A stretch of DNA of 64,000 bases, taken from NCBI RefSeq assembly GCF_003201205.1, contig NZ_QICN01000008.1:114207-178206 (forward strand), read 5' to 3'. Source of the stretch: Sinimarinibacterium flocculans. Its GTDB lineage: Bacteria > Pseudomonadota > Gammaproteobacteria > Nevskiales > Nevskiaceae. The notes below the pieces were generated by a model, which was not told where the DNA came from, ran no database searches, and saw only the letters and a list, made by a program, of their open reading frames with translations. Both the position numbers and the translations under genes were made by a program. Every line of letters begins with the position of its first letter. Within the stretch, counting starts at the first letter, position 1. This document shows positions 1 to 8,844 of the stretch, one piece after another.

Positions 1-1113
1 GACGTCACCGGCATGGCCGGCGTGTCGCTGACGCCGATGGCCGGCGCGCAGGGCGAGTTCGCCGGCGTGGCGATGATCCAGGCCTACCACCGGTCGCGCA
101 ACGATCACGCCCGCACCGAGATCCTGGTGCCCGACGCGGCGCACGGCACCAATCCGGCAACGGCGGCGATGCTCGGCTGCACGGTGCGCGAGATCCCGAC
201 CAATGCCGAGGGCGACGTCGATGTCGAGGCGCTCAAGGCGGCGGTCGGGCCACAGACGGCCGGCATCATGCTGACCAACCCGTCGACCTTCGGCGTGTTC
301 GAGCGGCGCATCAAGGAGATCGCTGGCATCGTCCACGAGGCGGGCGGTCTGCTGTACTACGACGGCGCCAATCTCAACGCCATTCTCGGCAAGGTGCGGC
401 CCGGCGACATGGGCTTCGACGTCATCCACATGAACCTGCACAAGACCTTCTCGACGCCGCACGGCGGCGGCGGGCCGGGCGCCGGTGCGGTGGGCGTATC
501 GGAGCGGCTCAAGCCGTTCATGCCGATCCCGGTGGTCGGCAAGCGCGGCGACGCCTATCGCTGGCTGGATGAAAAGGATCTGCCGCAGAGCATCGGCCGC
601 CTGTCGGCGTGGATGGGCAATGCCGGCGTGCTGCTGCGCGCCTACATCTATGCCCGGCTGCTGGGCCGCGACGGCATGCACCGCGTCGGCGAGTTCGCGA
701 CGCTCAATGCCAACTACCTCGCCGCGCGGCTGCGCGAGAAGGGCTTCGACCTTGCCTTTCCCCGGCGCCGCGCCAGCCACGAATTCATCATCACGCTGAA
801 GAAGCAGAAGGCCGAGCTGCAGCTCACGGCGACCGATGTCGCCAAGCGCCTGCTCGACTACGGCTTCCATGCGCCGACGATTTACTTTCCCTTAACGGTC
901 CCTGAATGCCTGCTCATCGAGCCGACGGAGACCGAGGACCGCGAAACCCTCGACGCCTTCGTCGATGCGCTGGCGGCGATCTGGGACGAGGCGCGGCAGG
1001 ACATCGGCCGGGTCAAGGGCGCGCCGTACACCATGCCGGTGCGCCGGCTCGATGATGTGAGGGCTGCGCGGCAACTCGATCTCCGCTTCCAGCCGGTGGC
1101 GCAGGCGTCCTGA
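1..1113 (+). CDS. gcvPB: Glycine dehydrogenase (decarboxylating) subunit 2, 5'-truncated by window edge
   Basis: This is the C-terminal subunit of the two-piece P-protein of the glycine cleavage system, which decarboxylates glycine using PLP and passes the aminomethyl group to the lipoyl H-protein. The reading frame is open from base 1, so roughly the first 110-120 residues lie outside the window. The PLP-lysine motif [14 protein letters not shown] is present with the Lys codon at 442-444, followed by a Gly-rich stretch. The C-terminus is intact and ends in TGA, followed by a hairpin terminator. The other gcv genes are expected upstream but cannot be seen. Confidence 0.95.
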   Translation, partial: DVTGMAGVSLTPMAGAQGEFAGVAMIQAYHRSRNDHARTEILVPDAAHGTNPATAAMLGCTVREIPTNAEGDVDVEALKAAVGPQTAGIMLTNPSTFGVFERRIKEIAGIVHEAGGLLYYDGANLNAILGKVRPGDMGFDVIHMNLHKTFSTPHGGGGPGAGAVGVSERLKPFMPIPVVGKRGDAYRWLDEKDLPQSIGRLSAWMGNAGVLLRAYIYARLLGRDGMHRVGEFATLNANYLAARLREKGFDLAFPRRRASHEFIITLKKQKAELQLTATDVAKRLLDYGFHAPTIYFPLTVPECLLIEPTETEDRETLDAFVDALAAIWDEARQDIGRVKGAPYTMPVRRLDDVRAARQLDLRFQPVAQAS

Positions 1114-1122
1114 GGCGCAACG

Positions 1123-1155
1123 CAAAGAGGCCCGCGACGGGCGGGCCTCCTTTGC
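1123..1155. terminator. Hairpin terminator after gcvPB
   Basis: An inverted repeat pairs 1128-1135 (GAGGCCCG) with 1142-1149 (CGGGCCTC). It is flanked by AAA on the left and TTT on the right, so it can work on both strands. It lies 15 bases after the gcvPB stop and before the end of the convergent small gene. Confidence 0.7.
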
Positions 1156-1214
1156 ACAGGCTCTTTGAGGCAGGCACGGGCGCGCGGCGGCGCCCCGGCG
1201 CATGAGCGGCGGGC

Positions 1215-1415
1215 TTACGCCGCCTTCGGCAGCGAGGGGCGTTCTTCGACGAGCGCCACCGGCTGGCGGCGAGCGGACGGGTTCATCAGGCTGTCGTTGG
1301 CCGCACGATGCTGGCGCTGAAACTTCAGCTCGTCGTGCGCGATCAGTCCGAGAAGGGCAAAGGCCAGTACGGCGGTGCTGACGACAATGAAGCTTACAAG
1401 CGGTAGGACGGACAT
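1215..1415 (-). CDS. Small single-pass membrane protein, unknown function
   Basis: This 66-residue protein starts with a hydrophobic segment (about residues 3-25, rich in Val/Ala/Leu/Ile) followed by a basic and polar tail, so it should be a single-span inner-membrane peptide. A GGAG lies about 8 bases before the ATG. Upstream is a well-placed promoter (TTGTTG, 17-base spacer, TACATT) overlapped by a perfect palindrome, which supports a real and regulated gene. It faces gcvPB across a shared terminator. I recognise no family. Confidence 0.6.
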   Translation of the reverse strand: MSVLPLVSFIVVSTAVLAFALLGLIAHDELKFQRQHRAANDSLMNPSARRQPVALVEERPSLPKAA

Positions 1416-1471
1416 GGTCAGACTCCGGTTTCACGGCATGCCGCGGTCATGCGGCTTACCGGTCTGACCTC

Positions 1472-1500
1472 AATGTAAGGGCATTGTTGCGTCGCAACAA
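1472..1500 (-). promoter_or_regulatory. Promoter of the 66-residue membrane protein gene, with palindromic operator over the -35
   Basis: On the minus strand, -35 TTGTTG (1500-1495) and -10 TACATT (1477-1472) are separated by exactly 17 bases, predicting a start near 1465 and a leader of about 50 bases. The -35 lies inside the perfect palindrome TTGTTGCGTCGCAACAA (1484-1500). The other palindrome arm can act as a -35 on the plus strand (TTGTTG 1484-1489, then TATTTT 1506-1511 after 16 bases) toward the PfkB gene. A repressor bound here could control both directions. The promoter call is inference; the palindrome is seen directly. Confidence 0.55.
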
Positions 1501-1639
1501 ATGAGTATTTTTGGTCTATAAGATAGAAAAACTAAATAGATCGCTCCGGAGCGACCGGCGATGAGCCGCCGCTACGCGACCGTTCCACTATGCTGACGGC
1601 TTTGGCGCATGTTCACCTACGACGACTACTGGAAACTCA

Positions 1640-2572
1640 ATGTCTGCTCTCATCTGCGGCTCGCTGGCCTTCGACACGATCATGGTTTTCCCCGGGCGCT
1701 TCAAGAACGAGATCCTCCCGGACAAGGTGCACATCCTGAACGTCTCGTTTCTCGTTCCGCAGCTGCGTCGTGAATTCGGCGGCACGGCCGGCAACATCGC
1801 CTACAACCTCAAGCTGCTGGGTGGCCAGCCCTTGCCGATGGGGACGGTGGGCAAGGACTTCGATCAGTACGGCGACTGGCTGGACCGGCACGAGATTCCG
1901 CGGGACTTCATCAAGGTGATCGGCGAGGCCTACACCGCCCAGGCCTACATCACGACCGACCTCGACGACAACCAGATCACGGCGTTCCACCCCGGCGCGA
2001 TGAATCACGCGCACGAACAGGACGTTCCGGCACAGGGCGTGACGATCGGCACGGTGTCGCCGGACGGGCGCGACGGCATGATCAGGCACGCGCAGCAGTT
2101 TGCCGAAGCCGGCATCCCCTTCATCTTCGATCCGGGCCAGGGGCTGCCGATGTTCAACGGCGAGGATCTGCGGGCGTTCGTCGAGCAGGCGAACTATGTC
2201 GCCGTCAACGACTACGAGGCCGAGATGCTGATGGATCGCACAGGCTGGACGCTCAAGGACATCGCCTCGCGCGTCGACGCGCTGATCGTGACCCATGGCG
2301 GCAAGGGCTCGCACATCCACGCCAAGGGCAAGGTGTACGAGATTCCATGCGCGAAGGCGGATTCGCTGACCGACCCGACGGGTTGCGGCGATGCCTTCCG
2401 CGCCGGGCTGCTCCACGGCCTGTCGCAGGGCATGGACTGGGACACGACCGGCCGGATCGCCTCGCTGATGGGGGCCTACAACATCGAGCGCCCGGGTACG
2501 CAGAATCACCGGTTCACGCTCGAGCAGTTCCGCACGCGGTTCCGCAAGGAGTTCCGGTACGACTTCGCCTGA
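1640..2572 (+). CDS. PfkB-family carbohydrate/nucleoside kinase (adenosine-kinase-like)
   Basis: This 310-residue ribokinase-fold kinase transfers the gamma-phosphate of ATP to a sugar or nucleoside. The N-terminal substrate region has the GGTAGNIAYNLKLLGG segment (about residues 47-62). The C-terminal PfkB signature DPTGCGDAFRAG (about 246-257) carries the anion hole and the catalytic Asp. The overall pattern is closest to the bacterial adenosine-kinase-like branch, but the substrate cannot be fixed from sequence. The methyltransferase gene starts 7 bases after its stop, so the two are probably co-transcribed. Confidence 0.85.
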   Translation: MSALICGSLAFDTIMVFPGRFKNEILPDKVHILNVSFLVPQLRREFGGTAGNIAYNLKLLGGQPLPMGTVGKDFDQYGDWLDRHEIPRDFIKVIGEAYTAQAYITTDLDDNQITAFHPGAMNHAHEQDVPAQGVTIGTVSPDGRDGMIRHAQQFAEAGIPFIFDPGQGLPMFNGEDLRAFVEQANYVAVNDYEAEMLMDRTGWTLKDIASRVDALIVTHGGKGSHIHAKGKVYEIPCAKADSLTDPTGCGDAFRAGLLHGLSQGMDWDTTGRIASLMGAYNIERPGTQNHRFTLEQFRTRFRKEFRYDFA

Positions 2573-2579
2573 GCGCGCC

Positions 2580-3755
2580 GTGGTCACGCTCAAGCTGCGG
2601 CCGCGCGAGGAGCGCCGGGCCCGCGCCGGGCATCTGTGGATCTACTCCAACGAGATCGATACCGACGCGACGTTCCGCACGATCGATCCGGGCAGCCTGT
2701 GCCGCGTCGTCGACGGGCGCGGCAAGCCGATCGGCACGGGCTACGTCAATCCGCGCACCCTGCTGGCTGTGCGCCTGCTGTCCGGCGACGTCCACGCCGA
2801 GATCGACGCTGCGTGGTTCGACCGCCGCCTGCAGGCGGCGCTGTCCTTGCGCGAGCGGATCTACCCGGAACCCTACTACCGGCTGATACACGGCGAGGGG
2901 GACGGCCTCCCCGGTGTGGTCGTCGATCGCTACGGCGATGTCCTCGTCGTCCAGGTCACCACCGCCGGCATGGACCGGATGCAGGCGCAATTGCTCCAGT
3001 CCCTCGATCGCCTGCTGGCGCCGCGGGGCATCGTGCTGCGCAATGACAGCGGGTCGCGCGCACTCGAGGGGCTGCCGTCCGCCGTCGAGGTCATCGGCGA
3101 GGTGCCCGATACGGTCGACGTGATCGAGGACGGCGTGGTCCTCCAGGCCGACCTCAAGGCCGGGCAGAAGACCGGCTTCTTCTTCGACCAGCGTGACAAC
3201 CGCGCCCGGCTGGCGCGCTATGTCCGCGGCCAGCGCGTGCTCGATGTCTTCAGCTATGTCGGGGCCTGGGCGCTGCGCGCGGCACGCGACGGCGCTGCCG
3301 AGGTGAGCTGTCTCGACAGTTCGCAGCCGGCGCTGGATCGCGCATCGGCGGCGGCGCAGCGCGCCGGCATCGCGCTCGAAACCATCCGCGACGATGCCCT
3401 GGCAGGCCTGAAGGCCCTGCGCGCGGCAGACCGGAGCTTCGACGTGGTCGTCGTCGACCCGCCCGCCCTGATCAAGCGGCGCAAGGATGCCGAGGCCGGC
3501 CTCGAGCACTATGCGGCACTCAATCGCGCCGCACTGCATCTGCTCGCGCCGGACGGGATTCTCGTGTCCTGCTCGTGTTCGCATCACCTCGACGCCGACG
3601 CGCTGCAGCGCATCCTGCTGCGCGAGTCGCGTCACGTCGGCCGGCGCCTGCAGGTGCTGGAGCAGGGCGGGCAGGGCCCGGACCATCCGGTGCATCCGGC
3701 GATCCCCGAGACCCGCTACCTGAAGGCCTTCTTCTGCCGCGCACTCGCCGGTTGA
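2580..3755 (+). CDS. rlmI: RlmI-type 23S rRNA cytosine-C5 methyltransferase
   Basis: This 391-residue class I SAM-dependent methyltransferase probably makes m5C in 23S rRNA. It has an N-terminal PUA RNA-binding domain (about residues 1-75), a central RlmI-specific region and a Rossmann fold with the SAM loop [13 protein letters not shown] (about 220). The [11 protein letters not shown] motif (near 290) and the SCSCSHH motif (near 325) contain the Cys expected of m5C enzymes. The start is GTG, chosen because it opens directly on the PUA domain and sits 7 bases after the preceding kinase gene. The exact target base is assigned from family membership. Confidence 0.85.
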   Translation: MVTLKLRPREERRARAGHLWIYSNEIDTDATFRTIDPGSLCRVVDGRGKPIGTGYVNPRTLLAVRLLSGDVHAEIDAAWFDRRLQAALSLRERIYPEPYYRLIHGEGDGLPGVVVDRYGDVLVVQVTTAGMDRMQAQLLQSLDRLLAPRGIVLRNDSGSRALEGLPSAVEVIGEVPDTVDVIEDGVVLQADLKAGQKTGFFFDQRDNRARLARYVRGQRVLDVFSYVGAWALRAARDGAAEVSCLDSSQPALDRASAAAQRAGIALETIRDDALAGLKALRAADRSFDVVVVDPPALIKRRKDAEAGLEHYAALNRAALHLLAPDGILVSCSCSHHLDADALQRILLRESRHVGRRLQVLEQGGQGPDHPVHPAIPETRYLKAFFCRALAG

Positions 3756-3784
3756 CCGTCACGAACCCGCACTACACTTCGCCC

Positions 3785-4567
3785 ATGCTCGTACATCCCG
3801 GATTCGATCCCGTCGCCGTCAGGCTCGGCCCGCTGGCCGTTTACTGGTACGGGCTGATGTACCTGCTCGGCTTTCTCGGCTTCTGGTGGTTCGGCGGCCG
3901 CAGGGCGGCGCAGCCGCACATCGACTGGCCGCGCGAGCGCGTGTCGGACCTGCTGTTCTACGGCGTCGTCGGCGTGATCCTGGGCGGACGCATCGGCTAC
4001 ACGCTTTTCTACAACCTGCCGGCCTTCCTGGCGGAGCCGCTGTCGATCCTGCGCATCTGGGAGGGCGGCATGTCCTTCCACGGCGGGCTGATCGGTGTAC
4101 TCGTGGCGATGTGGTGGTTCGGCCGCGTGCACAAGCTGAACTTCTTCGACGTGGGTGATTTCGCCGTACCGATGATTCCGCTCGGCCTGCTCACCGGGCG
4201 CATCGGCAACTTCATCAATGGCGAACTCTGGGGCGCGCCGACGACGCTGCCCTGGGGCATGGTGTTTCCCGCCGCCGGACCCGAGCCGCGCCACCCGTCG
4301 ATGCTCTACGAGGCCTTCCTCGAAGGCGCCGTACTGTTTGCGATCCTGTGGTGGTTCGCGCGCAAGCCGCGACCGCGCATGGCCGTCGGCGGCCTGTTCC
4401 TGCTCGGCTACGGGCTCTTCCGGACGCTGGTCGAGACGGTGCGCCTGCCCGACGCGCACATCGGCTACCTGGCCGGCACAGGCTGGCTGACCATGGGCAT
4501 GGTGCTGTCGGCGCCGATGTGGCTGGCCGGCGCGGCGATGCTGCTGCTCGCCTATCGCAGGCGCTGA
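3785..4567 (+). CDS. lgt: Prolipoprotein diacylglyceryl transferase
   Basis: Lgt is the first enzyme of lipoprotein maturation in the inner membrane. It moves diacylglycerol from phosphatidylglycerol to the lipobox Cys. The 260-residue protein has the usual seven hydrophobic spans and the family signature [13 protein letters not shown] (about residues 138-150), with the essential Arg, Asn and Glu. The start at ATG 3785 (MLVHPGFDP) matches normal Lgt N-termini; the frame is open further upstream but overlaps rlmI. Its last 16 bases overlap the convergent acetyltransferase gene. Lipoproteins elsewhere in the window are among its likely substrates. Confidence 0.95.
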   Translation: MLVHPGFDPVAVRLGPLAVYWYGLMYLLGFLGFWWFGGRRAAQPHIDWPRERVSDLLFYGVVGVILGGRIGYTLFYNLPAFLAEPLSILRIWEGGMSFHGGLIGVLVAMWWFGRVHKLNFFDVGDFAVPMIPLGLLTGRIGNFINGELWGAPTTLPWGMVFPAAGPEPRHPSMLYEAFLEGAVLFAILWWFARKPRPRMAVGGLFLLGYGLFRTLVETVRLPDAHIGYLAGTGWLTMGMVLSAPMWLAGAAMLLLAYRRR

Positions 4568-5106
4568 GCCTGCCAGTCCGGCCGGGTGAGTTCGTAGACG
4601 TCCACGAGAGCGTCGTTGCGCCATGAGCCGGTTTCGCTGGCCTTCATGCGGCCAATGGCGCGCATGCCCAGCTTGCGTGCGACACCGTGCGACGCATGGT
4701 TGTCCGGATCGATGCAGGCATACAGGCGCTGCAGACCCGCGCGGCCGAAGGCATCGTCGCAGCTTGCGATCGCGGCTTCGGTCGCCAAGCCCTGGTTCCA
4801 GTACGCACGCCAGATCCACCAGCCGAGATCGAAGCCGTCGAGACGATCCAGCGGCTGCACGCCGACGATGCCGACGATCTCGCCGTCGTCCTTGCGGCAC
4901 AGCGCGCCGACGCAGACGCCGTGCGCCGCCATGCTGCGCGCCTGCCGTGCGAACAGGCCGTCGACGCGTGCGTCGTCCCAGGTCTCGCCGCCGGTGATGT
5001 AGCGCATCATCTCCGCGTCCGAGGTCATGCGCATGAGGCCGGCGCGGTCACGCTCCGGTTGCCAGGCACGGATGACGCATCGCGGGGTTTCGATGAGAAG
5101 GCTCAT
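4552..5106 (-). CDS. GNAT-family N-acetyltransferase (RimJ/RimL-like)
   Basis: This 184-residue protein has the acetyltransferase layout of the RimJ/RimL branch. An N-terminal [13 protein letters not shown] strand is followed by the [16 protein letters not shown] acetyl-CoA-binding region (about residues 95-110) and a C-terminal [13 protein letters not shown] segment. It should acetylate a protein N-terminus or a small amine, but the substrate is unknown. It is convergent with lgt, overlapping it by 16 bases, and divergent from thyA. Confidence 0.8.
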   Translation of the reverse strand: MSLLIETPRCVIRAWQPERDRAGLMRMTSDAEMMRYITGGETWDDARVDGLFARQARSMAAHGVCVGALCRKDDGEIVGIVGVQPLDRLDGFDLGWWIWRAYWNQGLATEAAIASCDDAFGRAGLQRLYACIDPDNHASHGVARKLGMRAIGRMKASETGSWRNDALVDVYELTRPDWQAQRLR

Positions 5107-5121
5107 GGCACGGGTCGGGAT

Positions 5122-5127
5122 TACAAT
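5122..5127 (+). promoter_or_regulatory. Likely -10 element of thyA
   Basis: TACAAT lies 37 bases before the thyA ATG, with a good ribosome site (GCAGGAG) between them. The matching -35 would fall inside the start of the divergent acetyltransferase gene and is weak. Confidence 0.4.
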
Positions 5128-5164
5128 GCGGTCCGTCGCAGTTTAAGCCGCCCGCAGGAGTTGC

Positions 5165-5959
5165 ATGCGCCAGTACCTCGACCTGATGCGCCACGTGCTC
5201 GAACACGGCGTGGAGAAGAGCGACCGTACCGGCACCGGCACGTTGTCGGTGTTCGGCCAGCAGATGCGCTTTCGCCTGAGCGACGGCTTTCCGCTGGTGA
5301 CGACCAAGAAGGTCCACCTGCGCTCGATCATCCATGAGCTGCTGTGGTTCCTGAAGGGCGAGACCAACATCCGCTACCTGAAGGATAACGGCGTCTCGAT
5401 CTGGGACGAATGGGCCGACGACAACGGCGAGCTCGGCCCGGTCTACGGCAAGCAGTGGCGCTCGTGGCCGACGGCCGACGGCCGCCACATCGACCAGATC
5501 CAGCTGCTGCTCGACCAGATCCGCGGCAACCCGGATTCGCGGCGGCTGATCGTCTCGGCCTGGAATGTCGGCGAGCTGGATCAGATGGCGCTGATGCCGT
5601 GCCACGCGTTCTTCCAGTTCTACGTCGCGCAGGGGCACCTGTCCTGCCAGCTCTACCAGCGCAGCGCCGACATCTTCCTCGGCGTGCCGTTCAACATCGC
5701 CAGCTATGCGCTGCTGACGATGATGATCGCCCAGGTCGCGGGACTGAAGCCCGGAGACTTCGTCTGGACCGGCGGCGACTGTCACCTGTACACCAATCAC
5801 CTGGATCAGACCCGCGAGCAGCTTTCACGCAGCCCGCGTCCGCTTCCGACGATGACGCTGAATCCCGACGTGACCGACCTGTTCGCATTCCGCTTCGAGG
5901 ACTTCACCTTGTCCGGCTACGACCCGCATCCGCACATCAAGGCGCCGGTTGCGGTCTGA
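5165..5959 (+). CDS. thyA: Thymidylate synthase
   Basis: ThyA methylates dUMP to dTMP using methylene-tetrahydrofolate and releases dihydrofolate, which the nearby folA product reduces. At 264 residues it has the exact length of the Escherichia coli enzyme. The nucleophile sits in [10 protein letters not shown] (Cys near residue 146), and the dUMP-binding [13 protein letters not shown] region follows. GGAG lies 7 bases before the ATG. The 3' end overlaps the convergent acyltransferase gene by 23 bases. Confidence 0.97.
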   Translation: MRQYLDLMRHVLEHGVEKSDRTGTGTLSVFGQQMRFRLSDGFPLVTTKKVHLRSIIHELLWFLKGETNIRYLKDNGVSIWDEWADDNGELGPVYGKQWRSWPTADGRHIDQIQLLLDQIRGNPDSRRLIVSAWNVGELDQMALMPCHAFFQFYVAQGHLSCQLYQRSADIFLGVPFNIASYALLTMMIAQVAGLKPGDFVWTGGDCHLYTNHLDQTREQLSRSPRPLPTMTLNPDVTDLFAFRFEDFTLSGYDPHPHIKAPVAV

Positions 5960-7112
5960 CGGCGGACCCGTGGCGCCGGCGCGCCGCGGCCGGTAGCCCG
6001 AACAGCGGTCGCAACAGGTACACGCGGCGGATGCCCTCGTAGGCGGCCAAACAGACCGCGAAGGTCAGCGCCATCAGCAGCGGTGCTTCCAGTCCCGGAT
6101 GCAGGGCCAGCGGCTTGAGTCCGAGCGCGGCGACCACGATGACGGTCTGGTGCAGGATGTAGACCGGAAACACCGCAGGGACAAGATAGCGCAGCAGGCG
6201 GCTGTCGCGAGGCGCCCAGCGCCGCGCGAACCCGAGGATCGCGACGATCGCGGACCACTGGTTGAGTCCCCAGACCAGGCGCATCGCGCCACGCAGGCCG
6301 TCCGGCGGCGCCATATCGGCAAAGCCGACGAAGTAGGCGATCAGCGCGGCCCAGGCGGCGAGTGCCAGCAGCAGCGCCGGCCAGCGCAAACGCTCGACGC
6401 CGGCCCAGACGGCGGTGCTGTGTGCGATGAGAAAGCCGAGCGCGAACACGGCGAAATACTGGGCGTGGTTGTAGCCGTCGTCGATCAGCGCATGGGTCGA
6501 GCCGAAGCGGTCGAGCAGCATCAGACGGGCGAGGCCGAGCGCCACCGCCGGCCACAGCAGCAGCCCCCAGCCGCGCAGCAGCGCCTCGAGTCCGCGGGTC
6601 AGCGATGCGCGCAGCCGCGGTGCGACGCGGACGACCAGTGCCAGGACGAGCGTGTAGACCCACAGATAGCTCACGAACCACAGGTGGTTCCAGGTCGGCA
6701 GGATCAGGCAGTCGCCGTCGCGACAGAAGCTGCCGTCGGCCTGCAGATACCGGCCCCAGAACGACAGATAGCCCCCGGCGTAGCCAAGCTTCTCGACCAC
6801 CTCGAAGTAGGACTGCGGCGGCACCACCACGAGCATGCCGAAGATCTGGGGCGGTAGCAGGCGCAGGCTGCGCACCCCGACAAAGCCCGCGCGCAGCTTG
6901 TCCATGAGAAACGCGCTGGCCGCGCCCGACACCAGGAACAGCAGGCTCAGCCGCCACGGGGCCGACAGCAGCATGAACGGTTCGGCCGCGGCCCCGGCGA
7001 AGGGGCTTTTCACGTGCCAGTCCCAGCTCACGTAGTACATGCCGACGTGGTAGACGACGAGCAGTGCGAAGGCGAGGACGCGGACCCAGTCGAGGTCGTG
7101 GCGGCGAGTCAT
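5937..7112 (-). CDS. Acyltransferase-3 family integral membrane protein
   Basis: This 391-residue protein has about ten hydrophobic spans and the acyltransferase-3 architecture seen in OpgC and in O-antigen or peptidoglycan acetylases. The first span carries the expected His ([10 protein letters not shown], about residues 20-29), and an Arg-containing [10 protein letters not shown] follows in the next region. The large loop has Cys-containing CRDGDC. It probably O-acylates a cell-surface glycan or glucan; the acceptor is not identifiable. It overlaps thyA at the 3' end and is divergent from the LytTR regulator. Confidence 0.8.
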   Translation of the reverse strand: MTRRHDLDWVRVLAFALLVVYHVGMYYVSWDWHVKSPFAGAAAEPFMLLSAPWRLSLLFLVSGAASAFLMDKLRAGFVGVRSLRLLPPQIFGMLVVVPPQSYFEVVEKLGYAGGYLSFWGRYLQADGSFCRDGDCLILPTWNHLWFVSYLWVYTLVLALVVRVAPRLRASLTRGLEALLRGWGLLLWPAVALGLARLMLLDRFGSTHALIDDGYNHAQYFAVFALGFLIAHSTAVWAGVERLRWPALLLALAAWAALIAYFVGFADMAPPDGLRGAMRLVWGLNQWSAIVAILGFARRWAPRDSRLLRYLVPAVFPVYILHQTVIVVAALGLKPLALHPGLEAPLLMALTFAVCLAAYEGIRRVYLLRPLFGLPAAARRRHGSAVRPQPAP

Positions 7113-7410
7113 CGGGGAATTCCGGGTGAAGGACGGTGCTCACGCTGGCAGCCGTGGGCGGCGCCGGCCACCGCGAGGGGATGCATTGCCCGTGGCGAGT
7201 GACGAATCGCGGACGTCAGGGACGGTTCGTGGCCTGGTGGCCGGTAGCAGAGGAAGAGGTAGTGAGCATGGCCGATGGCTCGTGCGCCGAGGCAAGGCGC
7301 GAGAAGGAGGCATAGCGGTGGCTATGGCGACGCCGAGCAACGCCGCATCGGTGTGGGAGACGCGGCCAGGCGCCAGCGATTCCTCTGTTGCAGGCCACTA
7401 GAATGAGGCC
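7113..7410. other. Divergent intergenic region, no gene seen
   Basis: About 300 bases separate the acyltransferase and LytTR starts. Short frames here lack coding character. A TAGAAT (7399-7404) ends 6 bases before the LytTR ATG at 7411. If it is a true -10, that transcript would begin at or next to its start codon. I see no strong palindrome. Confidence 0.4.
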
Positions 7411-8307
7411 ATGCCCGCGACCGCCCGCACCGCCTACGAGCGCTATCAGCCGTGGCGACCCACCGTCGAGATCGGCTTCTGGCTCGTCCTGCTGACCGTC
7501 AATGCCGTCGCCAACAGCCTGACGACGCAGATCGACATCCGCCGCGCCGGCCTGCCGATCGCCGCCTGGGAGCCGGTGGTCTGGGAGGTGTCGAGCAGCC
7601 TGATGTGGCTGCTCATCGTTCCGGCCGTCGCTGCCCTCAACCGGCGCCTGCCGCTGACCCGGGACACCTGGCGGCGCGCCCTGGCGGTTCACGCGCTGGC
7701 CAGCGTCGCCGTCTGCCTCGTTCATGTCGTCGGCATGGTCGGCCTGCGCCAGCTCGTCTATCGCAGCCAGGGCCTGGACTACGACTTCGGCCCGTGGCCG
7801 CGTGAGCTCTGGTACGAGTACCTGAAGGACGTCCGCTCCTACGCCCTGCTCATCCTCGTGTTCGACTTCTACGGGCTGCTGATGCGGCGCCTGCAGGGGG
7901 AGGTCCATCTGCTCGCGGAGCCGGACGAGGGGCCGCCGGTCGAGCCGGTCGAGCGGCCGGAGCGCTTCCTGGTCCGAAAGGTCGGGCGCGAGTTCCTGGT
8001 CGCGGCGGCCGACATCGAATGGCTCCAGGCCTGGGGCAATTACGTCAATCTGCGCGTGCGCGGACACGACTACCCGCTGCGCAGCACGATCGGCGGTATC
8101 GAGGCGCGACTCGACCCGGCGCGCTTCGTCCGCATCCACCGCAGCTACATCGTCAACCTCGATCAGATCGCGTCGATCGAGCCGCTCGATACCGGCGACG
8201 CACGGGTGCATCTGAAGGACGGCGCTACACTGCCGTGCAGCCGCCGCTACCGCGCTGCGCTGCGTGGCCGCGTGGCCAGCGAGCACGCGGCCGCGACACC
8301 GGCCTGA
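7411..8307 (+). CDS. Membrane-anchored LytTR-family transcription regulator
   Basis: This 298-residue protein has four hydrophobic spans in its first half (roughly residues 20-42, 55-77, 90-115 and 140-155). A short linker leads to a C-terminal LytTR DNA-binding domain (about 190-290, with IEWLQAWGNYVNLRV and FVRIHRSYIVN as family hallmarks). It has no receiver domain, so it is not a classical response regulator; a signal sensed in the membrane may act directly on DNA binding. The target is unknown. The divergent acyltransferase and the downstream folA are the neighbours to consider. Confidence 0.85.
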   Translation: MPATARTAYERYQPWRPTVEIGFWLVLLTVNAVANSLTTQIDIRRAGLPIAAWEPVVWEVSSSLMWLLIVPAVAALNRRLPLTRDTWRRALAVHALASVAVCLVHVVGMVGLRQLVYRSQGLDYDFGPWPRELWYEYLKDVRSYALLILVFDFYGLLMRRLQGEVHLLAEPDEGPPVEPVERPERFLVRKVGREFLVAAADIEWLQAWGNYVNLRVRGHDYPLRSTIGGIEARLDPARFVRIHRSYIVNLDQIASIEPLDTGDARVHLKDGATLPCSRRYRAALRGRVASEHAAATPA

Positions 8308-8346
8308 CGGCACGACGTTCACCGACCGCGAGGAGCACTCCCGAGC

Positions 8347-8844
8347 ATGGCCACCCCGCCGACGCTGTCCCTGATCGTTGCGATGGACCGCGGCGGTCTG
8401 ATCGGCCGCGACGGCGACCTGCCGTGGCGCCTGCCCAACGACCTGAAGTACTTCAGGCGCCAAACCCTGGGCAAGACGGTGCTGATGGGGCGCCGCACCT
8501 GGGAGTCGCTCGGCCGGCCGCTGCCGCAGCGCGAGAACTGGGTGCTGACTCGCGATGCCGGCTTCCGTGCCGACGGCGCGCGGGTGTTCCGGTCGCTGGA
8601 CGAGGCGCTCGCGGCACACGAGCACGGTGAGCTGATGGTCATCGGCGGCGCCGAACTCTACCGGCAAACACTGGCGCGCGCGCAGCGTCTCTACCTCACC
8701 GAAGTCGGGGCCACGCTCGACGGCGACACGCGGTTTCCCGTGTTCGATCGCAGTCTGTGGCGCGAAGTCGAATCCGAGCGACACGAGGCCGACGACCGCC
8801 ATGCCTGGCCCTACCGGTTCGTGACGCTGGAGCGCAAGGTGTGA
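8347..8844 (+). CDS. folA: Dihydrofolate reductase
   Basis: FolA regenerates tetrahydrofolate from dihydrofolate with NADPH, completing the cycle opened by thyA about 3 kb upstream. The 165-residue protein has the substrate loop LPWRLPNDLKYFRRQT (about residues 23-38, with the conserved acidic residue), NADPH-binding GRRTWESLGRPLP (about 46-58) and a C-terminal IGGAELY motif. GAGGAGCAC precedes the ATG. Its stop overlaps the next gene's GTG (GTGA), so the two are translationally coupled. Confidence 0.97.
   Translation: MATPPTLSLIVAMDRGGLIGRDGDLPWRLPNDLKYFRRQTLGKTVLMGRRTWESLGRPLPQRENWVLTRDAGFRADGARVFRSLDEALAAHEHGELMVIGGAELYRQTLARAQRLYLTEVGATLDGDTRFPVFDRSLWREVESERHEADDRHAWPYRFVTLERKV

Noticed and set aside
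1501-1540. CTAT-AAG-ATAG elements suggesting an OxyR site
   Set aside because: Spacing between half-sites is 3, not the 7 needed. Only AT-richness remains.
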